Positions 1 to 10,538 of a DNA stretch of 64,000 nucleotides are shown one piece after another; positions within the stretch are counted from its first letter, which is position 1, and each line of letters opens with the position of its first letter. The DNA comes from Synchiropus splendidus (Eukaryota; Chordata; Actinopteri; Syngnathiformes; Callionymidae). The stretch lies in the NCBI RefSeq assembly GCF_027744825.2, contig NC_071334.1, forward strand, positions 67,926,937 through 67,990,936, written 5' to 3'. Below the pieces are notes generated by a model. That model saw nothing but the letters and a program-made list of their open reading frames with translations. It had not been told where the DNA came from and ran no database searches. A program made the position numbers and the translations under genes.

Positions 1-1747
1 ACGTGCTCTTCATAAGGCAGTTCAGTTTTCCACGATCTGAATTGCGGTTGATGGTGCTAAGCAAGGGGTGCCCCTTATTTTGCCGCATAAAAGGAGGCAA
101 AATAATTGACGATGATCCCAAAAATCTCTTTGGCTGCGGTAAAATACATTCAAAAACATTTCGAATGAGGATCTCAGGACCACCCACGAGAACAGCCAAG
201 CCTAGAAGCCCTGACCGTGAGCTGGAATTGCTCACTGTAGCGCTGTTTCGAAGCATTCTTATGAATAACCAGAGGCCAACGGACTTTATTTCCCAGAGCA
301 TCAGTGTTTGTCCATCAGCTCTCCATATTAGTACGCCGTTCTGCAGCTTAATTTAGCACTCGCAGGTGGAGAGGAATGAAACATTGTAGTGGTTTAAAGG
401 TGGCTGCAGTCAGTGGCCCCCAGTCAGCCCGGGTCAGAACTAATGGAGACAGATGACACCGAGGCTGTGACACTGCAGAGAAATGAACACCATCAGAGGC
501 AGTGGGAAAACAGGAGGGGGTGGGGGGTGACGGGAAGAAAAATGGAGGGGATAGAAGACGGAGACAACCTGACGTGTGTGTGTCTCTGTTGACAACGTAA
601 ATAGAGTATTTCAGGAAATATACTGTAAAGAGAGAAGGTTAGCGTGCGAGGTTGTGTCGTTGATCACGCTCTTCCAGACAAGACGCACAAGTCATGGAGG
701 TCGTGACTGCGCTGTGTTCCATCACGAAACCTTCAGGAAAACTCAGCAATTTTAGTCTCGTTTGATGTTAGCACAAGAACGTATTTCATTGTGTTCAGCA
801 GATATAACCCAGGGGTGTTTTAGGGTGAGAACTCTTTCTGCCTACAGGAAAATGATGCCAGTAAACATTGCATTAAGAGCTCAGTCATGGTCCCATTGCT
901 ATCATCACATTCATCTCCGAACAGCCACTAAAAACATAATTAGCTGGGATTGAAACAGATATTTAAACAGTCGACGTCATCAGCCTATTAAAACACAATT
1001 ATCTGATGCTAGGAGTGTCATTACCGAGGGCAAAATGTGACCGGAGATTTTCTTTAACAATGACCGGTCACCAAAACGGTGCAGCGGTCCACAGCGATCC
1101 ACCTCAGCCAGCCGTCTGGGTGTAGACCGCCAGCATTTATTATGTGTATGTTGTCCTTGCCCTGGTTTCTGTGGAAGAAACCTTTTGCCTGGCACATTCT
1201 GACTCTTCAGAATTCCTCATGAAAGGACAACCCAAACGTTCTGGAGAGAAATGATCCCTGAACATGTCAGGAAACCTTCATTAAAAGCTCATTCAGTCCT
1301 CACCTGTGTTGCTGATTTATTTCAAGGTTTTTCATTCCGAATAACTGCATAAAGACAAACTCAGTAAAACCCATCATATTTTGTCAGAAAATTCAGGTCA
1401 TTTTTACAGCGAAACTAATTTTCTTCCGTCCTTCTCTGTGTTGGTTAGTCGGCCCCTTACAACAGCCTCAGCAGATAATGTGGCCCCTTGGAAATTGAAT
1501 TGTCCATCCCTGCTGAAATGTGTGTGGTATGAAACTTGTGCCGGTCCCCACAAGTTTGAGCCTCAATTTGAGGATTAAAACTTCGAATTGGTCATAAGTG
1601 AGTCATTACAGTTGGATTTAAGTTTGGTTCAGAGTCCAGGTTAAGGTTAGCCATTTGTTCTGCATGGTCAGGTTTAAGGTGAGACGACACACAACATTAG
1701 AACAGACTGGGTGTAGGTGTGTGTGTGGGTGTGTGTGCATGAACTAC
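1..1747. other. Intronic sequence, 3' of the last visible exon
   Basis: This is the 5' part of the next utrn-like intron. I searched the minus strand for the expected PDKKSI.MY.TSLF exon and did not find it. Apart from the repeat at 1537-1735 I see no recognisable feature. The open frame at 3-356 has no family resemblance. Confidence 0.6.
1537..1735 (+). repeat. Dispersed 'GGTCCCCACAAG...GTGTGTG' repeat, copy 1
   Basis: The copy starts with a CCGGTCCCCACAAG block, passes through CCTCAATTTGAGGAT, GTTTAAGTTTGGTTCAGAG and AAGGTTAGC-type blocks, and ends in a GT-rich tract. The same ordered blocks occur at 14733-14955 and, inverted, at 45105-45440 and 45455-45752. It is a common teleost-type interspersed repeat, with class unassigned. 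Confidence 0.75.
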
Positions 1748-1866
1748 CTTCAGGATCCAACAGTCTCTCGATCCCCAGGTGCTGCTCCGCCTTGCTAAAA
1801 GCATGTTCCAGTCTGTCGATCGCCGACGTCTTCGCCTCCACCGAGCTCCACTCAAACAGCTCAGGT
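1748..1866 (-). CDS. utrn: utrn-like exon, CH2 C-terminal part (119 nt; equivalent of DMD exon 7)
   Basis: On the minus strand ATGCCTTCTCAG precedes the exon and GTAGTTC follows it. Its first base completes the Arg codon from exon 3238-3308. The rest reads [39 protein letters not shown], with one base left over (phase 1 out). LEHAFSKA and LGIE(K/R)LLDPE match the utrophin CH2 C-terminal helices; dystrophin has LEHAFNIA. The length, 119 nt, is exactly that of DMD exon 7. The longest open frame across this place is in another frame and is a shadow. The next exon, expected to encode a DKKSIxMYxTSLF segment of about 182 nt, is not seen between here and the left edge. Confidence 0.95.
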
Positions 1867-3237
1867 CTGAGAAGGCATTTGCGAAATCCTTAATCTGTGT
1901 TTTTAAAGTCTTACATTTCACAACAGCATCTGAGGCCGTTAATGTCAGGAGGTGGGTCGTGTCCCAGGTTGATCATGTTTTGCTGCGCTCCTGGCATATT
2001 CCCCAGGATCAGTAACAGCTGACTTTGTAGCAATAAACTTGCAGCCCAGAGATTTACTCTCCTAAACATGAAATATACGGTTATTAACTGGTTTGAGCTG
2101 ATGCACACAGGATTATTTGGGGAGTTAAATTAAAGTCAGCAATCATCTGATCTTGAGACATGCAATGGTTATTGGACCCCGCATACCTGAGGGGGATTTT
2201 TCCAAAATACATCAGCCAGCTGGCATTTAGCCAGAGGGGCCTCTGGTAGTCCTGGGGACGCCCTGAAGTCCCGACCATGAGTGCTTGTATGGCATCCTAA
2301 CTGTCGTGCCATCACACTGGTCTCCATGGAAAGGGTGTTTCTCCCCGGTCATGTTGCTGGATCAGACTGAAATACGCTGATCCTCATGCCACTGTGGACC
2401 CCTGGCTTTGTCACTGTCCGGCAAAATCTCCCGGTTATCCACATCTCCCGACACTTGCGTTTTGGTGGGATGAAAGACGCACTTGAAGGGAGTTTGAAAC
2501 GTTTCACAATTGTTTACTAAACTCACTGTAACCCTCTTAATCTGATGAGTATTTTGGTGGTTAGGGTGGCGGGTGTTGGCCTCTTCATTTGTAAAGTTGC
2601 AAGGAGCTGTTTATCAACGCAAAGATTGGACTTATAAAGCAAGCCGTTGTAAGTCAGTCAAGTTCTTGAACAAGCATCCTCATAGCTAAAGAGGCAACAG
2701 AGCGTCCTGGCGTGTCGTCCGTCCTACCTCCCCAGTCGATTGGGACACCTTGTGACAAGTCCTAGCTAAAAGCCTGAGGTCAGCCAGACTGCCCAATATG
2801 CCTAATAAGTATAATAATAAAGGGATAATATCATATAACATCTATTACACACAGCTTGATCAATCTGCCCTGTTTTAATGTCATGCATTTATTGTTTCAA
2901 ATGTCTGTTTTATCCTGATTTTACAGTTGTACAGCACTTAGAGAGTATGTTGTATTGCTTTTTAAGTGCTTTATAAATAAATTTGGCATGGTATGTTATG
3001 GTATCTACCACGTCTCCACTGTTATGGGGAGATACTTCATTACGTGTGACGCATCAACCGCTCTACAGGCGGTGAAATAAACCCGCACACACACACACCG
3101 TCTCCCTCGACACAGCTTTGACATTTACCTGTCTATCCAGTCACACGTTCAATGTATTACTTTTTTACCCAGCTCTTCCTCTGTTAACACACAGGTTCAT
3201 TCTCTGGCAGACAAAAAAAAAAGTCATTCTATGGTAC
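1867..3237. other. Intron between CH2 exons
   Basis: This intron of 1,371 nt separates the 71-nt and 119-nt exons. Apart from a LINE-like 3' tail at about 2870-3004 and a short AC run near 3088, I see nothing in it. Confidence 0.8.
2870..3004 (+). mobile_element. LINE 3'-end fragment
   Basis: The stretch has TGTACAGCACTTAGAGAGTA, then AAGTGCTTTATAAATAAA and a decayed GGCATGGTATGTTATGGTAT tail. This 'AAGTGCTATATAAATAAA plus short-repeat tail' arrangement is typical of the 3' ends of teleost non-LTR retrotransposons. No coding part remains. Confidence 0.6.
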
Positions 3238-3308
3238 CTGTGGCTGTGGATGAGGGCATTGAAGGCCAATCCATCATTCCAGCTACTGGAGAAGTTAACC
3301 ACGTTGAC
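3238..3308 (-). CDS. utrn: utrn-like exon, CH2 (71 nt; second part of DMD exon 6)
   Basis: This short exon begins in phase 0 after TATCTCTGTCCTCAG and ends AG|GTACCAT, leaving two bases of an Arg codon. It reads [23 protein letters not shown] then R split with the next exon. It is the direct continuation of the 4981-5082 exon, matching dystrophin/utrophin VNVxNFTTSWxDGLAxNAxxHxHR. The FSSSW and ALIHSHR choices are mixed: dystrophin has ALIHSHR and utrophin has AVLHRHK. The exon is short and internal to a poor open frame, so it is easily missed by ORF scanning. It is supported by exact frame compatibility on both sides. Confidence 0.94.
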
Positions 3309-4980
3309 CTGAGGACAGAGATAATGGACATTTAAAGGCCAATGTCAGAATTGAGTGCGACGCCCACTGAACCACCGATACAGGCGTCCATTCTCAGAGC
3401 CATCAGTCTGAAGACATATTCATATTTGACAGTCACCTGACACAAAAATATGCTGAGACTAAGAGCAGCACAACCAGCTCACTGAAAAACACAACTACTT
3501 CTTCTATTGTACAAACTGACACACTTTAGATTTCCATTCATAAACTGGCTTATTTACTGCTACTAACCAGTAATTACAGTGTTGTTTAGAATAAATGTCA
3601 TGTGTAAAAAGCACAGTCCGTTCTAACAGTGATTCATTACTGGCTGAAATGATACTATGACACCAATGATTAAGTAGTTTATTCATGGTAATATATGCTC
3701 CCTCACCTGGAGAATCCAAACATGCACTGTAACCACTCTATATAACACATTTAGCCTCGAATAATACAGATCAAATTCATACTCAAACCAAGTTCAGTGG
3801 TACTGGTCTTAACTAATGACCACAAACATATCAAGCTGTACAAAGAAAATATGGGAAACTAAATACACCGTAAAAACCCTAAAACATGCTTCATCAATAA
3901 AACACAAAGTACTGATCTATTTCTCATTAGGTGCAGTAGTTTGGATTCATGTTTTAGTCTCAATGTTATGTGACCTCAACGATAGAAGGAGTCGAGGAAA
4001 GGATGAGGTTGTGAGCACTGACTGCGCATCTATTTTTCCAAACATGTAGATATATGTAACGTATGCGAGAAGCTTAATTGTGTTTGCCCCTTGTGACCCC
4101 CATGGAGTGAGATCAACTTTTACCATTCATTGCAATTGGAATTTCAAAAATTTTAGGTTTCCATACGTCTGTTTTCCTAGCAGTTCTAGCTCAAGCAAAA
4201 CAATGCACATCGTAAAAACGAAGAAACCTTGTCAAGTTGCCATACATGCTTATGATCTTCTACAATGACTGCTTCATCACAAATAAAGTTAATTCAGTGA
4301 TTTAAAACAACTAATATTCAATATTCTGTATATCACGGTAACTTGTAACTTAATTTATGAAGCCAAACTGATATTGATCACTACTGAACAATGGATAAGC
4401 AAAGCATAAAAATAGAAATGTTGTTACCACCTTTCTTTCAACAACAAACTTCTGAAAACCAGAGATGGTCAACAATTACATTGTCAGGTTTTGAAAGCTG
4501 GAATGACTTTATTTTAAATGAAAGGAAATAAATCCATTCCACTGTAAACACAACAAATCTCTGCAGCCCAATCTCTCACTTCAATCTACGTTGCTGAATT
4601 TCTTGTTTGATTTGAATTCCGTTTACTCTGAAAATGCTTTTTGCCCTGAAAAATTATTTCTGCTCGAGGCCATTTAATCCTGAAAAGATTCTGTAAACTA
4701 TGATGAAGTAATCCATTATTCATTGGCTCTGAGCCAATCCCACTCGAATTACCTGGCAATCTGTATATGCTGATGTGAAGGTTAGAAATACATCTAAAAA
4801 TAGGAAGATTCCTTGTCAGGCCAGAGGCCTTGGCTTCAAACAAAAACATATACCTGACATTACCATGGTCAATAAATAAAAGCGCGTATATGTTGTTGAA
4901 ATGGTGTTTGTGTTGAGCAGGGTCACACAGCAAGAGTACAAGCACACAATAACCAAATATATGGAAAACAGGTTACAGAC
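3309..4980. other. Additional intron splitting the DMD-exon-6 equivalent
   Basis: This intron of 1,672 nt lies at the junction CAG|GTC between Gln and Val codons, phase 0. It has a GTCTGT donor and a TCTCTGTCCTCAG acceptor. It is AT-rich and holds no transposon I can recognise. Several open frames on both strands look random. Confidence 0.85.
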
Positions 4981-5082
4981 CTGAGGATACTGGCGAGTGT
5001 TCTGACGAACCCAACTCAGCAGAATCTTCTCACTGTTCGTCTGCTGTAGGCCCGCCATCACATCCTTCATCACATCCTTTAC
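4981..5082 (-). CDS. utrn: utrn-like exon, CH1-CH2 linker and first CH2 helix (102 nt; first part of DMD exon 6)
   Basis: The exon is 34 codons in phase 0 and reads [34 protein letters not shown]. The acceptor is TTTGTGTGCAG, with a rather weak pyrimidine tract, and the donor is [18 protein letters not shown] is the utrophin form of the inter-CH linker. [11 protein letters not shown] begins CH2. In human DMD exon 6 the coding sequence continues without a break into VNVINFTTSW. Here the reading frame past CAG turns into CNLFSIYLV and later non-homologous sequence, while the expected continuation is found 1.7 kb away in its own exon (3238-3308). This exon (102) plus the next (71) equals 173 nt, the exact size of DMD exon 6, so an intron divides it. 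Confidence 0.95.
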
Positions 5083-5115
5083 CTGCACACAAACATCGCC
5101 AGAGTTACGCTGGTC

Positions 5116-5313
5116 AGCTATATATCTATCTATCTATCGAGCGATCTATCTAGATAGACACCTGACATTCTATCTATCTATCTATCTATAGGCATGACAT
5201 ATCATAGACATGACATAGTTATGTGGATGGATGGATGGATGGATGGATGGATAGATGATAGATGATAGATAGATAGACAAACAGACAGATGATAGATAGA
5301 CAAACAGAGGATG

Positions 5314-5348
<35 letters not shown>

Positions 5349-5373
5349 GGATAGATGGATAGATGGATAGATG

Positions 5374-5420
<47 letters not shown>

Positions 5421-5465
5421 GGATAGATGGATAGATGGATAGATGGATGGATAGATGGATAGATG

Positions 5466-5500
<35 letters not shown>

Positions 5501-5631
5501 GGATAGATGGATAGATGGATGGATAGATGGATAGATGGATAGATGGATAGATGGATAGATAGATAGATAGATGGATAGATGGATAGATGGATAGATGGAT
5601 AGATGGATGGATGGATGGATGGATGGATAGA
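5116..5631. repeat. Tetranucleotide microsatellite block (TATC, then GATA/GGAT)
   Basis: A short TATC tract (5116-5190) is followed, after a small unique spacer, by about 410 nt of GATA units interrupted in regular fashion by GGAT units (5222-5631). It lies within 35-50 nt of the acceptor of the 4981-5082 exon. Long open frames rich in [12 protein letters not shown] on the minus strand are translations of this repeat, not genes. Confidence 0.98.
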
Positions 5632-7170
5632 TTTCCCAGACAATAGGAAAACATGCAAATTATTGTCGTAGTTAGTCATAATAATAATGATATGCATTTA
5701 TTATTTAATTGTAAATAAACCACCTATTTATAAAAACATAATTCAAGGACAGAAACTAATTGATTTCAAACTGTCCTTCCTCCATATTTAGTCATTATCA
5801 TTCATCATCATATTTATTTCACCGCACACGTTGAAAACCAGCATTAAGGAAAATGTCTGCCACGGAGGCAACTTTCACTTCCCATTAAGAATACCGTTTT
5901 GTTGGCGCAACATATATTCACAGGCTTCTCCAGTCGGAGCAAGAGTGAATGTAATTCCATGCAGCTGTCTGTTGATATAACATTACCATACGGAGACATG
6001 TGGCTTTCAAGCGACGTGCGACTTGGACTGTCAACAGTTACTTTGCATATGTGCCACCACATGGCATGGTGCAGAGGACACGCTCTCACACTGTGCGTCT
6101 GTGTGTGTGTGTGTGGCTGGATTTTTGGCAGCTTTGACTGACAGTTTTAGAGCACTTGTTCAGAGCTCAGGGGAAGGCAGAGACGTTATACTTTTCACTG
6201 CCCAGCGGTGCATTACTTATGCATATCTACCATCACCTTTCTCCCCGCTACGCTTGCTTGCTCATTAACATACGCCAAAGATGTGTCGTCCGTTTCCCAC
6301 CACTTCCTTCAGCGCGCGCGTATTTAAGTCCATTCATCTGCCTCTCTCACTATTCCAGACACGCCGCTGACAGTGTTTGTGTGTTCGCCGAGCTTCCAGC
6401 AAGGCCAAGAGATGAGTGGAAGACAAGATGACGAAAACAAAACCAAAAAAAGTGGAGTGCAAGGTAAACAAAAAGGCACATACGGATGCGGGGAAACGGG
6501 AGAGTCGCTCGACTAATCCCCGAATCAGACACGGTGCATCAGAGGCTATTATTAGAGCAGGGTCACTTCCCCACAACTTGACATGAAGGCACACGCAGAG
6601 CCACGGACGGCTGTAAGGGATTCATCCAGGATAAAAAAAGGACTCATTTGGGAGTAGGTCACTGCATGCATTTCCACTTTCATTGGGGGGTCGGCCGACA
6701 AAGGCTGTTTTATACACACACCGACACACGTATGAGCCCACACAGAAGGCAGCTCCTGGGTGTAGCCATGAGCACACGCCACCACATACTTACCATGATC
6801 AGTCGCAGCAACACAGCTCATCATAGAACGCATTTTGCCATTAATCGCACCATTAAGTCAACGACAAAACTTCAAGGATTGAGACATTAGCTTCTGGTCA
6901 ATTTAATGAGGAATGAAAAGTGCTGATAAAATATCCAACATTGCATAGGCCAGTTCATGATTCACAGAAATGATGTGGCCAGTTTAGAAGGTGAAGCACA
7001 AGAAGCAAAAGGCCTGGATTCATGCAAACCACAGGGTTTGAGAATAGTTTCCTATAGATGTCAGTACCTCCACTGAGGAGGTTCAATATGGTCGTCCTGT
7101 CAGCAAAATAGGTCAAAAACAGAAGAACAGATTCCATTCAATTCCAATTCAATTTTGGGACTGACGGACA

Positions 7171-7179
7171 GATGATGAC

Positions 7180-7226
<47 letters not shown>

Positions 7227-7240
7227 GTTATTATTATTAT
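7171..7240. repeat. (ATT)n microsatellite
   Basis: About 70 nt of ATT triplets with one GTT interruption. It immediately precedes the tandem LINE-tail array, whose units contain the same ATT motif between copies. Confidence 0.95.
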
Positions 7241-7778
7241 TTTTTATTCTCTGTGTGATGCTCTTCCTGACTCTTTCTTGCCTCTATTGCTGCTGGAAAT
7301 GTAAATTTCCTGCAGGGAGTCATCCCAAAGAGTCTAGTCTAAGTCTATTATTATTATTATTTTATTTTATTTTTAGGTTATTAGTATTATTATTATTTTT
7401 TTTATTCTCTGTGTGATGCTCTTCCTGACTCTTTCTTGCCTCTATTGCTGCTGGAAATGTAAATTTCCTGCAGGGAGTCATCCCAAAGAGTCTAGTCTAA
7501 GTCTATTATTATTATTATTTTATTTTATTTTTAGGTTATTAGTATTATTATTATTTTTTTATTCTCTGTGTGATGCTCTTCCTGACTCTTTCTTGCCTCT
7601 ATTGCTGCTGGAAATGTAAATTTCCTGCAGGGAGTCATCCCAAAGAGTCTAGTCTAAGTCTATTATTATTATTTTATTTTATTTTTAGGTTATTAGTATT
7701 ATTATTATTTTTTTATTCTCTGTGTGATGCTCTTCCTGACCCTTTCTTGCCTCTATTGCTGCTGGAAATGTAAATTTC
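7241..7778 (+). repeat. Four-copy tandem array of a LINE 3'-tail sequence (about 154-158 nt period)
   Basis: The block CTGTGTGATGCTCTTCCTGA begins at 7251, 7409, 7566 and 7720, giving periods of 158, 157 and 154 nt. Each full unit continues through TTGCCTCTATTGCTGCTGGA, AATGTAAATTTCCTGCAGGG, AGTCATCCCAAAGAGTCTAG, then ATT triplets and TTTTATTTTATTTTTAGG. The fourth unit breaks off after GTAAATTTC. The core matches the retrotransposon tail at 23440-23577, where it ends in GATCAATAAAGTC and AAGTCT repeats. Repeated open frames MLFLTLSCLYCCWKCKF are artefacts of the array. Confidence 0.95.
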
Positions 7779-7784
7779 AGCTTA

Positions 7785-7865
7785 TTATTATTATTGTTAC
7801 ATTGCTATTATTATTATTATTATTATTATTTGTATTATTATTAATCAAAGTAATAATAATAATAC
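7785..7865. repeat. ATT-rich simple repeat
   Basis: Interrupted ATT/TTA triplets follow the truncated fourth unit of the array and end in AATAATAATAATACC. This looks like the residue of further array expansion. Confidence 0.85.
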
Positions 7866-8019
7866 CCAGTTTGATACCTGGGTACATAGGGACAACGTCA
7901 GGCTCTCAAGGATTAAAAAGAATCTGAGTATGATTTGTGTCATTATAATCTTAAACAGACTAATATGCAATTTCAAAAATGACACATACCGAATCAAGCT
8001 CACCGTCCCAAAGTCTTAC

Positions 8020-8112
8020 CTGCCAGTGGAGAATGATGCTCCAGATGAGCCCAAGGATCAGTTTGTGGTTTCCATCAACAATGTCTGCTGCACCGATATT
8101 CACCAATTCCAC
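8020..8112 (-). CDS. utrn: utrn-like exon, end of CH1 (93 nt; equivalent of DMD exon 5)
   Basis: A phase-0 exon of 31 codons, with acceptor GTGCTGCAG and donor GTAAGACTT on the minus strand. It reads [31 protein letters not shown]. The LVNIG to IWSII part fits the actinin-type actin-binding signature 2, in which the NIG..DIVDGN core is diagnostic. VELVNIG and SIILHWQ match utrophin rather than dystrophin (VDLVNIG, NIILHWQ). Two differences from the mammalian consensus are visible: GG/ST-TD becomes GAAD, and KLTLG becomes KLILG. The length of 93 nt is that of DMD exon 5. Downstream, within the same intron as the next acceptor, lie the four-copy LINE-tail array and a long GATA/GGAT repeat. Confidence 0.96.
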
Positions 8113-8672
8113 CTGCAGCACAGATTAGTTACACCACAGGAAGTTCACAGTGATGAGTCCTGGCACGCTCACATGTGATATCTGAAGGTCAATTCTTAAA
8201 ATGACTTCACTGACCAACTTCACTCCAACATCAGAATCAGCTTGATTGCCAAGGTCAGTGTGACATACCATGTGACATGCCACAATGCCATAACAATGTC
8301 ACAGCTTCTTCCCATATAAAAAAAATTAAAAATAAGAGTACGAATAAGTGACTTTTAAACTCAAAATACAGACTACAAAGGTCTGTACTGCCTACACCAA
8401 TAAAACATGAGAGGATCTCTAATTCATTAATTCCAGATTATCATGTAATAAATGAATAAATACATCAGAATGATAAAGTTGAAACATTAGGGTGCAAGTG
8501 TCCCACTGATGAGTGACCTCTATGCTGCTTAAAGAGCTCAGAAACGCATAGTTTGTGCTTCTATTCTGAAGGTAGTTATGACATCATTATCATCCATTAA
8601 AGTCTTGTCAGCAGGCAAATAGATATGCAGTGATTAAAATGTATGATATGAGTGTGTGCGAGTGTAACTCAC
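8113..8672. other. Short intron (560 nt)
   Basis: The smallest intron of the visible set. At 8231-8260 it carries TCAGAATCAGCTTGATTGCC, which resembles the inverted 3' end of teleost LINEs (TCAGAATCAGCTTTATTGGC). Otherwise nothing is recognised. Confidence 0.75.
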
Positions 8673-8753
8673 GTTGTTCTTCTGCAGGATCTGCAGAGCT
8701 CTGTTGACATTGTTGAGTGAGTGGACTCGCGTGAACCCCCGTTCCAACCTCAC
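8673..8753 (-). CDS. utrn: utrn-like exon, CH1 (81 nt; equivalent of the 78-nt DMD exon 4)
   Basis: The exon reads VRLERGFTRVHS, LNNVNRALQILQKNN in phase 0. It is preceded on the minus strand by TTTCCCCTCAG and followed by GTGAGTTAC. It aligns with the PKE(K/R)GSTRVHALNNVN region of dystrophin and utrophin. From the only visible AG acceptor it is 81 nt, one codon longer than the 78 nt of DMD exon 4, so there is an extra residue near the start. Ser to Phe in the GSTRVHA core and Ala to Ser after VH are divergent for this very conserved stretch. The exon starts GTGAGG directly after CAG, so acceptor and donor consensus overlap. The next intron toward the 3' end is short, 560 nt. Confidence 0.92.
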
Positions 8754-9340
8754 CTGAGGGGAAATGGAAAACAGGACAACTGACCAACAGGCAGTTCACA
8801 TGCAAAGTTTTAACAGTTTTGCTTTGTGCTTTCTGGGGCTCGGCTTATGATTCAAATAAATCCTGCTGGCACAGCGACAAAAATATTTGATAGAATAGAG
8901 TCAATAAAACGGCCTTGGCTGCTGGGTAGAGGAGGTACAAAGCTTGAAGAACCAGATTCACCGGCTACATGCAGCACTCACATCAGCATGTTTTCATGAA
9001 AAATCTGTCAGAGCATCACACTACTAATTGTGATGCTGCAGAGACACCTACTTGACGGTGCAAAAGACAGGCAGCCAGCCACGATGGCGGTCGTTTGGTA
9101 ATACTGCTCTGTCAAGAAAATGACAACCGAATTGCAGTTCGCAATGTACAGCCACGGAGTGAGTCTCAGTGAGACTCGGATAAGTGTAGAATAATTTATA
9201 TCAGATAAAGTGATCCATGTTTGCCGTATCCTATCTATGACACCGTGTTAGGTAAATGACATTTTAAATTTTCTTTCAATAAAAAATAGTCATGAATACA
9301 CACATTGGACTTGTCTTATGATTCTAAAATCAACATAATA

Positions 9341-9858
9341 ACCGTAATTTCCGGACTATAAGCCACTACTGTTTTCCTCGCGGTCTGAACCCCGTGGCTA
9401 ATATATGGGTTTTTACAGTCTAAAGTCAAAATATTGAGCCTCGTCACATCAAACCGACGACATCACAGGCTGTTATTTACTTTAAAGCACTTTTGCCCGC
9501 AGGTCTGCAGCGCCGCCAACAGAGCCGATGTCCAAGAGGACCGGAGACGAGAAGAAGCAGCTGAGACCGGCTGTGGTGTCGGAACTTCGGACACGCAGGC
9601 GCATTTTAAAATGAAAGATGTGATGCGTCTTGATTCTAGTTCAGAACATTGTCCAGTTTGTTTCATGAGTCAGTCTCCATCCTGGACCCTGTATTCAAAA
9701 CTAGTTTAGAAGCGACCCTCCTGCCGAGTGAGCCACTGACCTTTCTACAGAGCAGACAGCACCACTGCACCCGCGGCACGGCATATGTATGAACAAGATC
9801 TTATTTTCCATCTTAAATTTAGTGCGTGCGGCTAATATTCTCGTCCGGAATTTACGGT
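9341..9858 (-). mobile_element. Non-autonomous DNA transposon (MITE) with 'CCGGACTATAAGCC' ends, copy without insertion
   Basis: The ends are ACCGTAATTTCCGGACTA and, inverted, ACCGTAAATTCCGGACGA (16 of 18 match). Read on the minus strand, internal blocks such as ATTAGCCGCACGCACTAAAT, CTAGTTTTGAATACAGGGTC, CTCATGAAACAA and GATGTCGTCGGTTTGATGTG recur in the same order in the element at 44011-45088. It is about 518 nt and encodes no transposase I can see. The family is not assigned. Confidence 0.85.
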
Positions 9859-10538
9859 ACTAATATAGATATATATAATAAAATATATGCTGTCAGGTGA
9901 GTTGTCTTAAAATTAAAAAAAACAATTAACTAACCCCAGGCTCCAGTCTTACTTGTGGGAGAAATGTGTATGTGACATTATAATTTAATTTTGGGCCTGT
10001 ATGTTGAGTAAAGAGGTTTGAGGTCAATCTGCAGTTAACGCTGTATTCACTCAGGTCATGTAGTCAAACTCCACATTGCAAATTCTGGCTGCGACTTGTG
10101 CCGATGAATAGACTGCATTCACATGAACGTCTGTTGTTGTTTCTCATACAGGCAGGATTATGTTGTTTCACTGGACTGATGAAGCAGAAATTCTGCGGAA
10201 TAATCCACTGGAGCCTGAGGCAAAGCTCAACAGTGCCTAATCGTCCAGGGAAGCAGGCACCAGAGGTGTAAATATTGGAGCTTATTTACACATGGCATTA
10301 CTCAGCACTCCTGAGCACCCTGTGATAAATAAGGTTTGAGAAAACCTTTTTCACATTCAGATTTTCTATCAAGTCCCTTTAAGCATTTGTTAACAATGGT
10401 GTGTAATTACACATAATTACACATTTTTATTTTTTTTTTCATGTATTTATTTATTTTTTTATTTTGATCCAGGTGAGATAGAGGTGGGTGACATGATGAC
10501 ATTACATCATGAAATATCTGAGCAGAATAGATGGATTT

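Larger units (their letters stand above)
5083..8019. other. Intron with long tetranucleotide repeat and LINE-tail array
   Basis: This 2,937-nt intron contains a GATA/GGAT simple repeat (5116-5631), a GT run near 6100, ATT-rich tracts (7171-7240 and 7790-7860) and the tandem array at 7241-7778. The rest (5640-7140) shows no recognisable gene. Confidence 0.8.

Noticed and set aside
3..356. 117-codon open frame at the left edge
   Set aside because: It has no family resemblance and lies on the strand opposite to the utrn-like gene within its intron.
5222..5631. Regular interrupted repeat pattern that might suggest an array with spacers
   Set aside because: Units are tetranucleotides without unique spacers; it is a microsatellite, not a CRISPR array.
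5182..5697. Long minus-strand open frames of the [12 protein letters not shown] type (171 and 150 codons)
   Set aside because: These are translations of the GATA/GGAT microsatellite; alternative frames give similar periodic peptides.
7225..7927. Repeated open frames MLFLTLSCLYCCWKCKF
   Set aside because: They come from the tandem LINE-tail array; the repetition is at DNA level and there is no sign of a gene.
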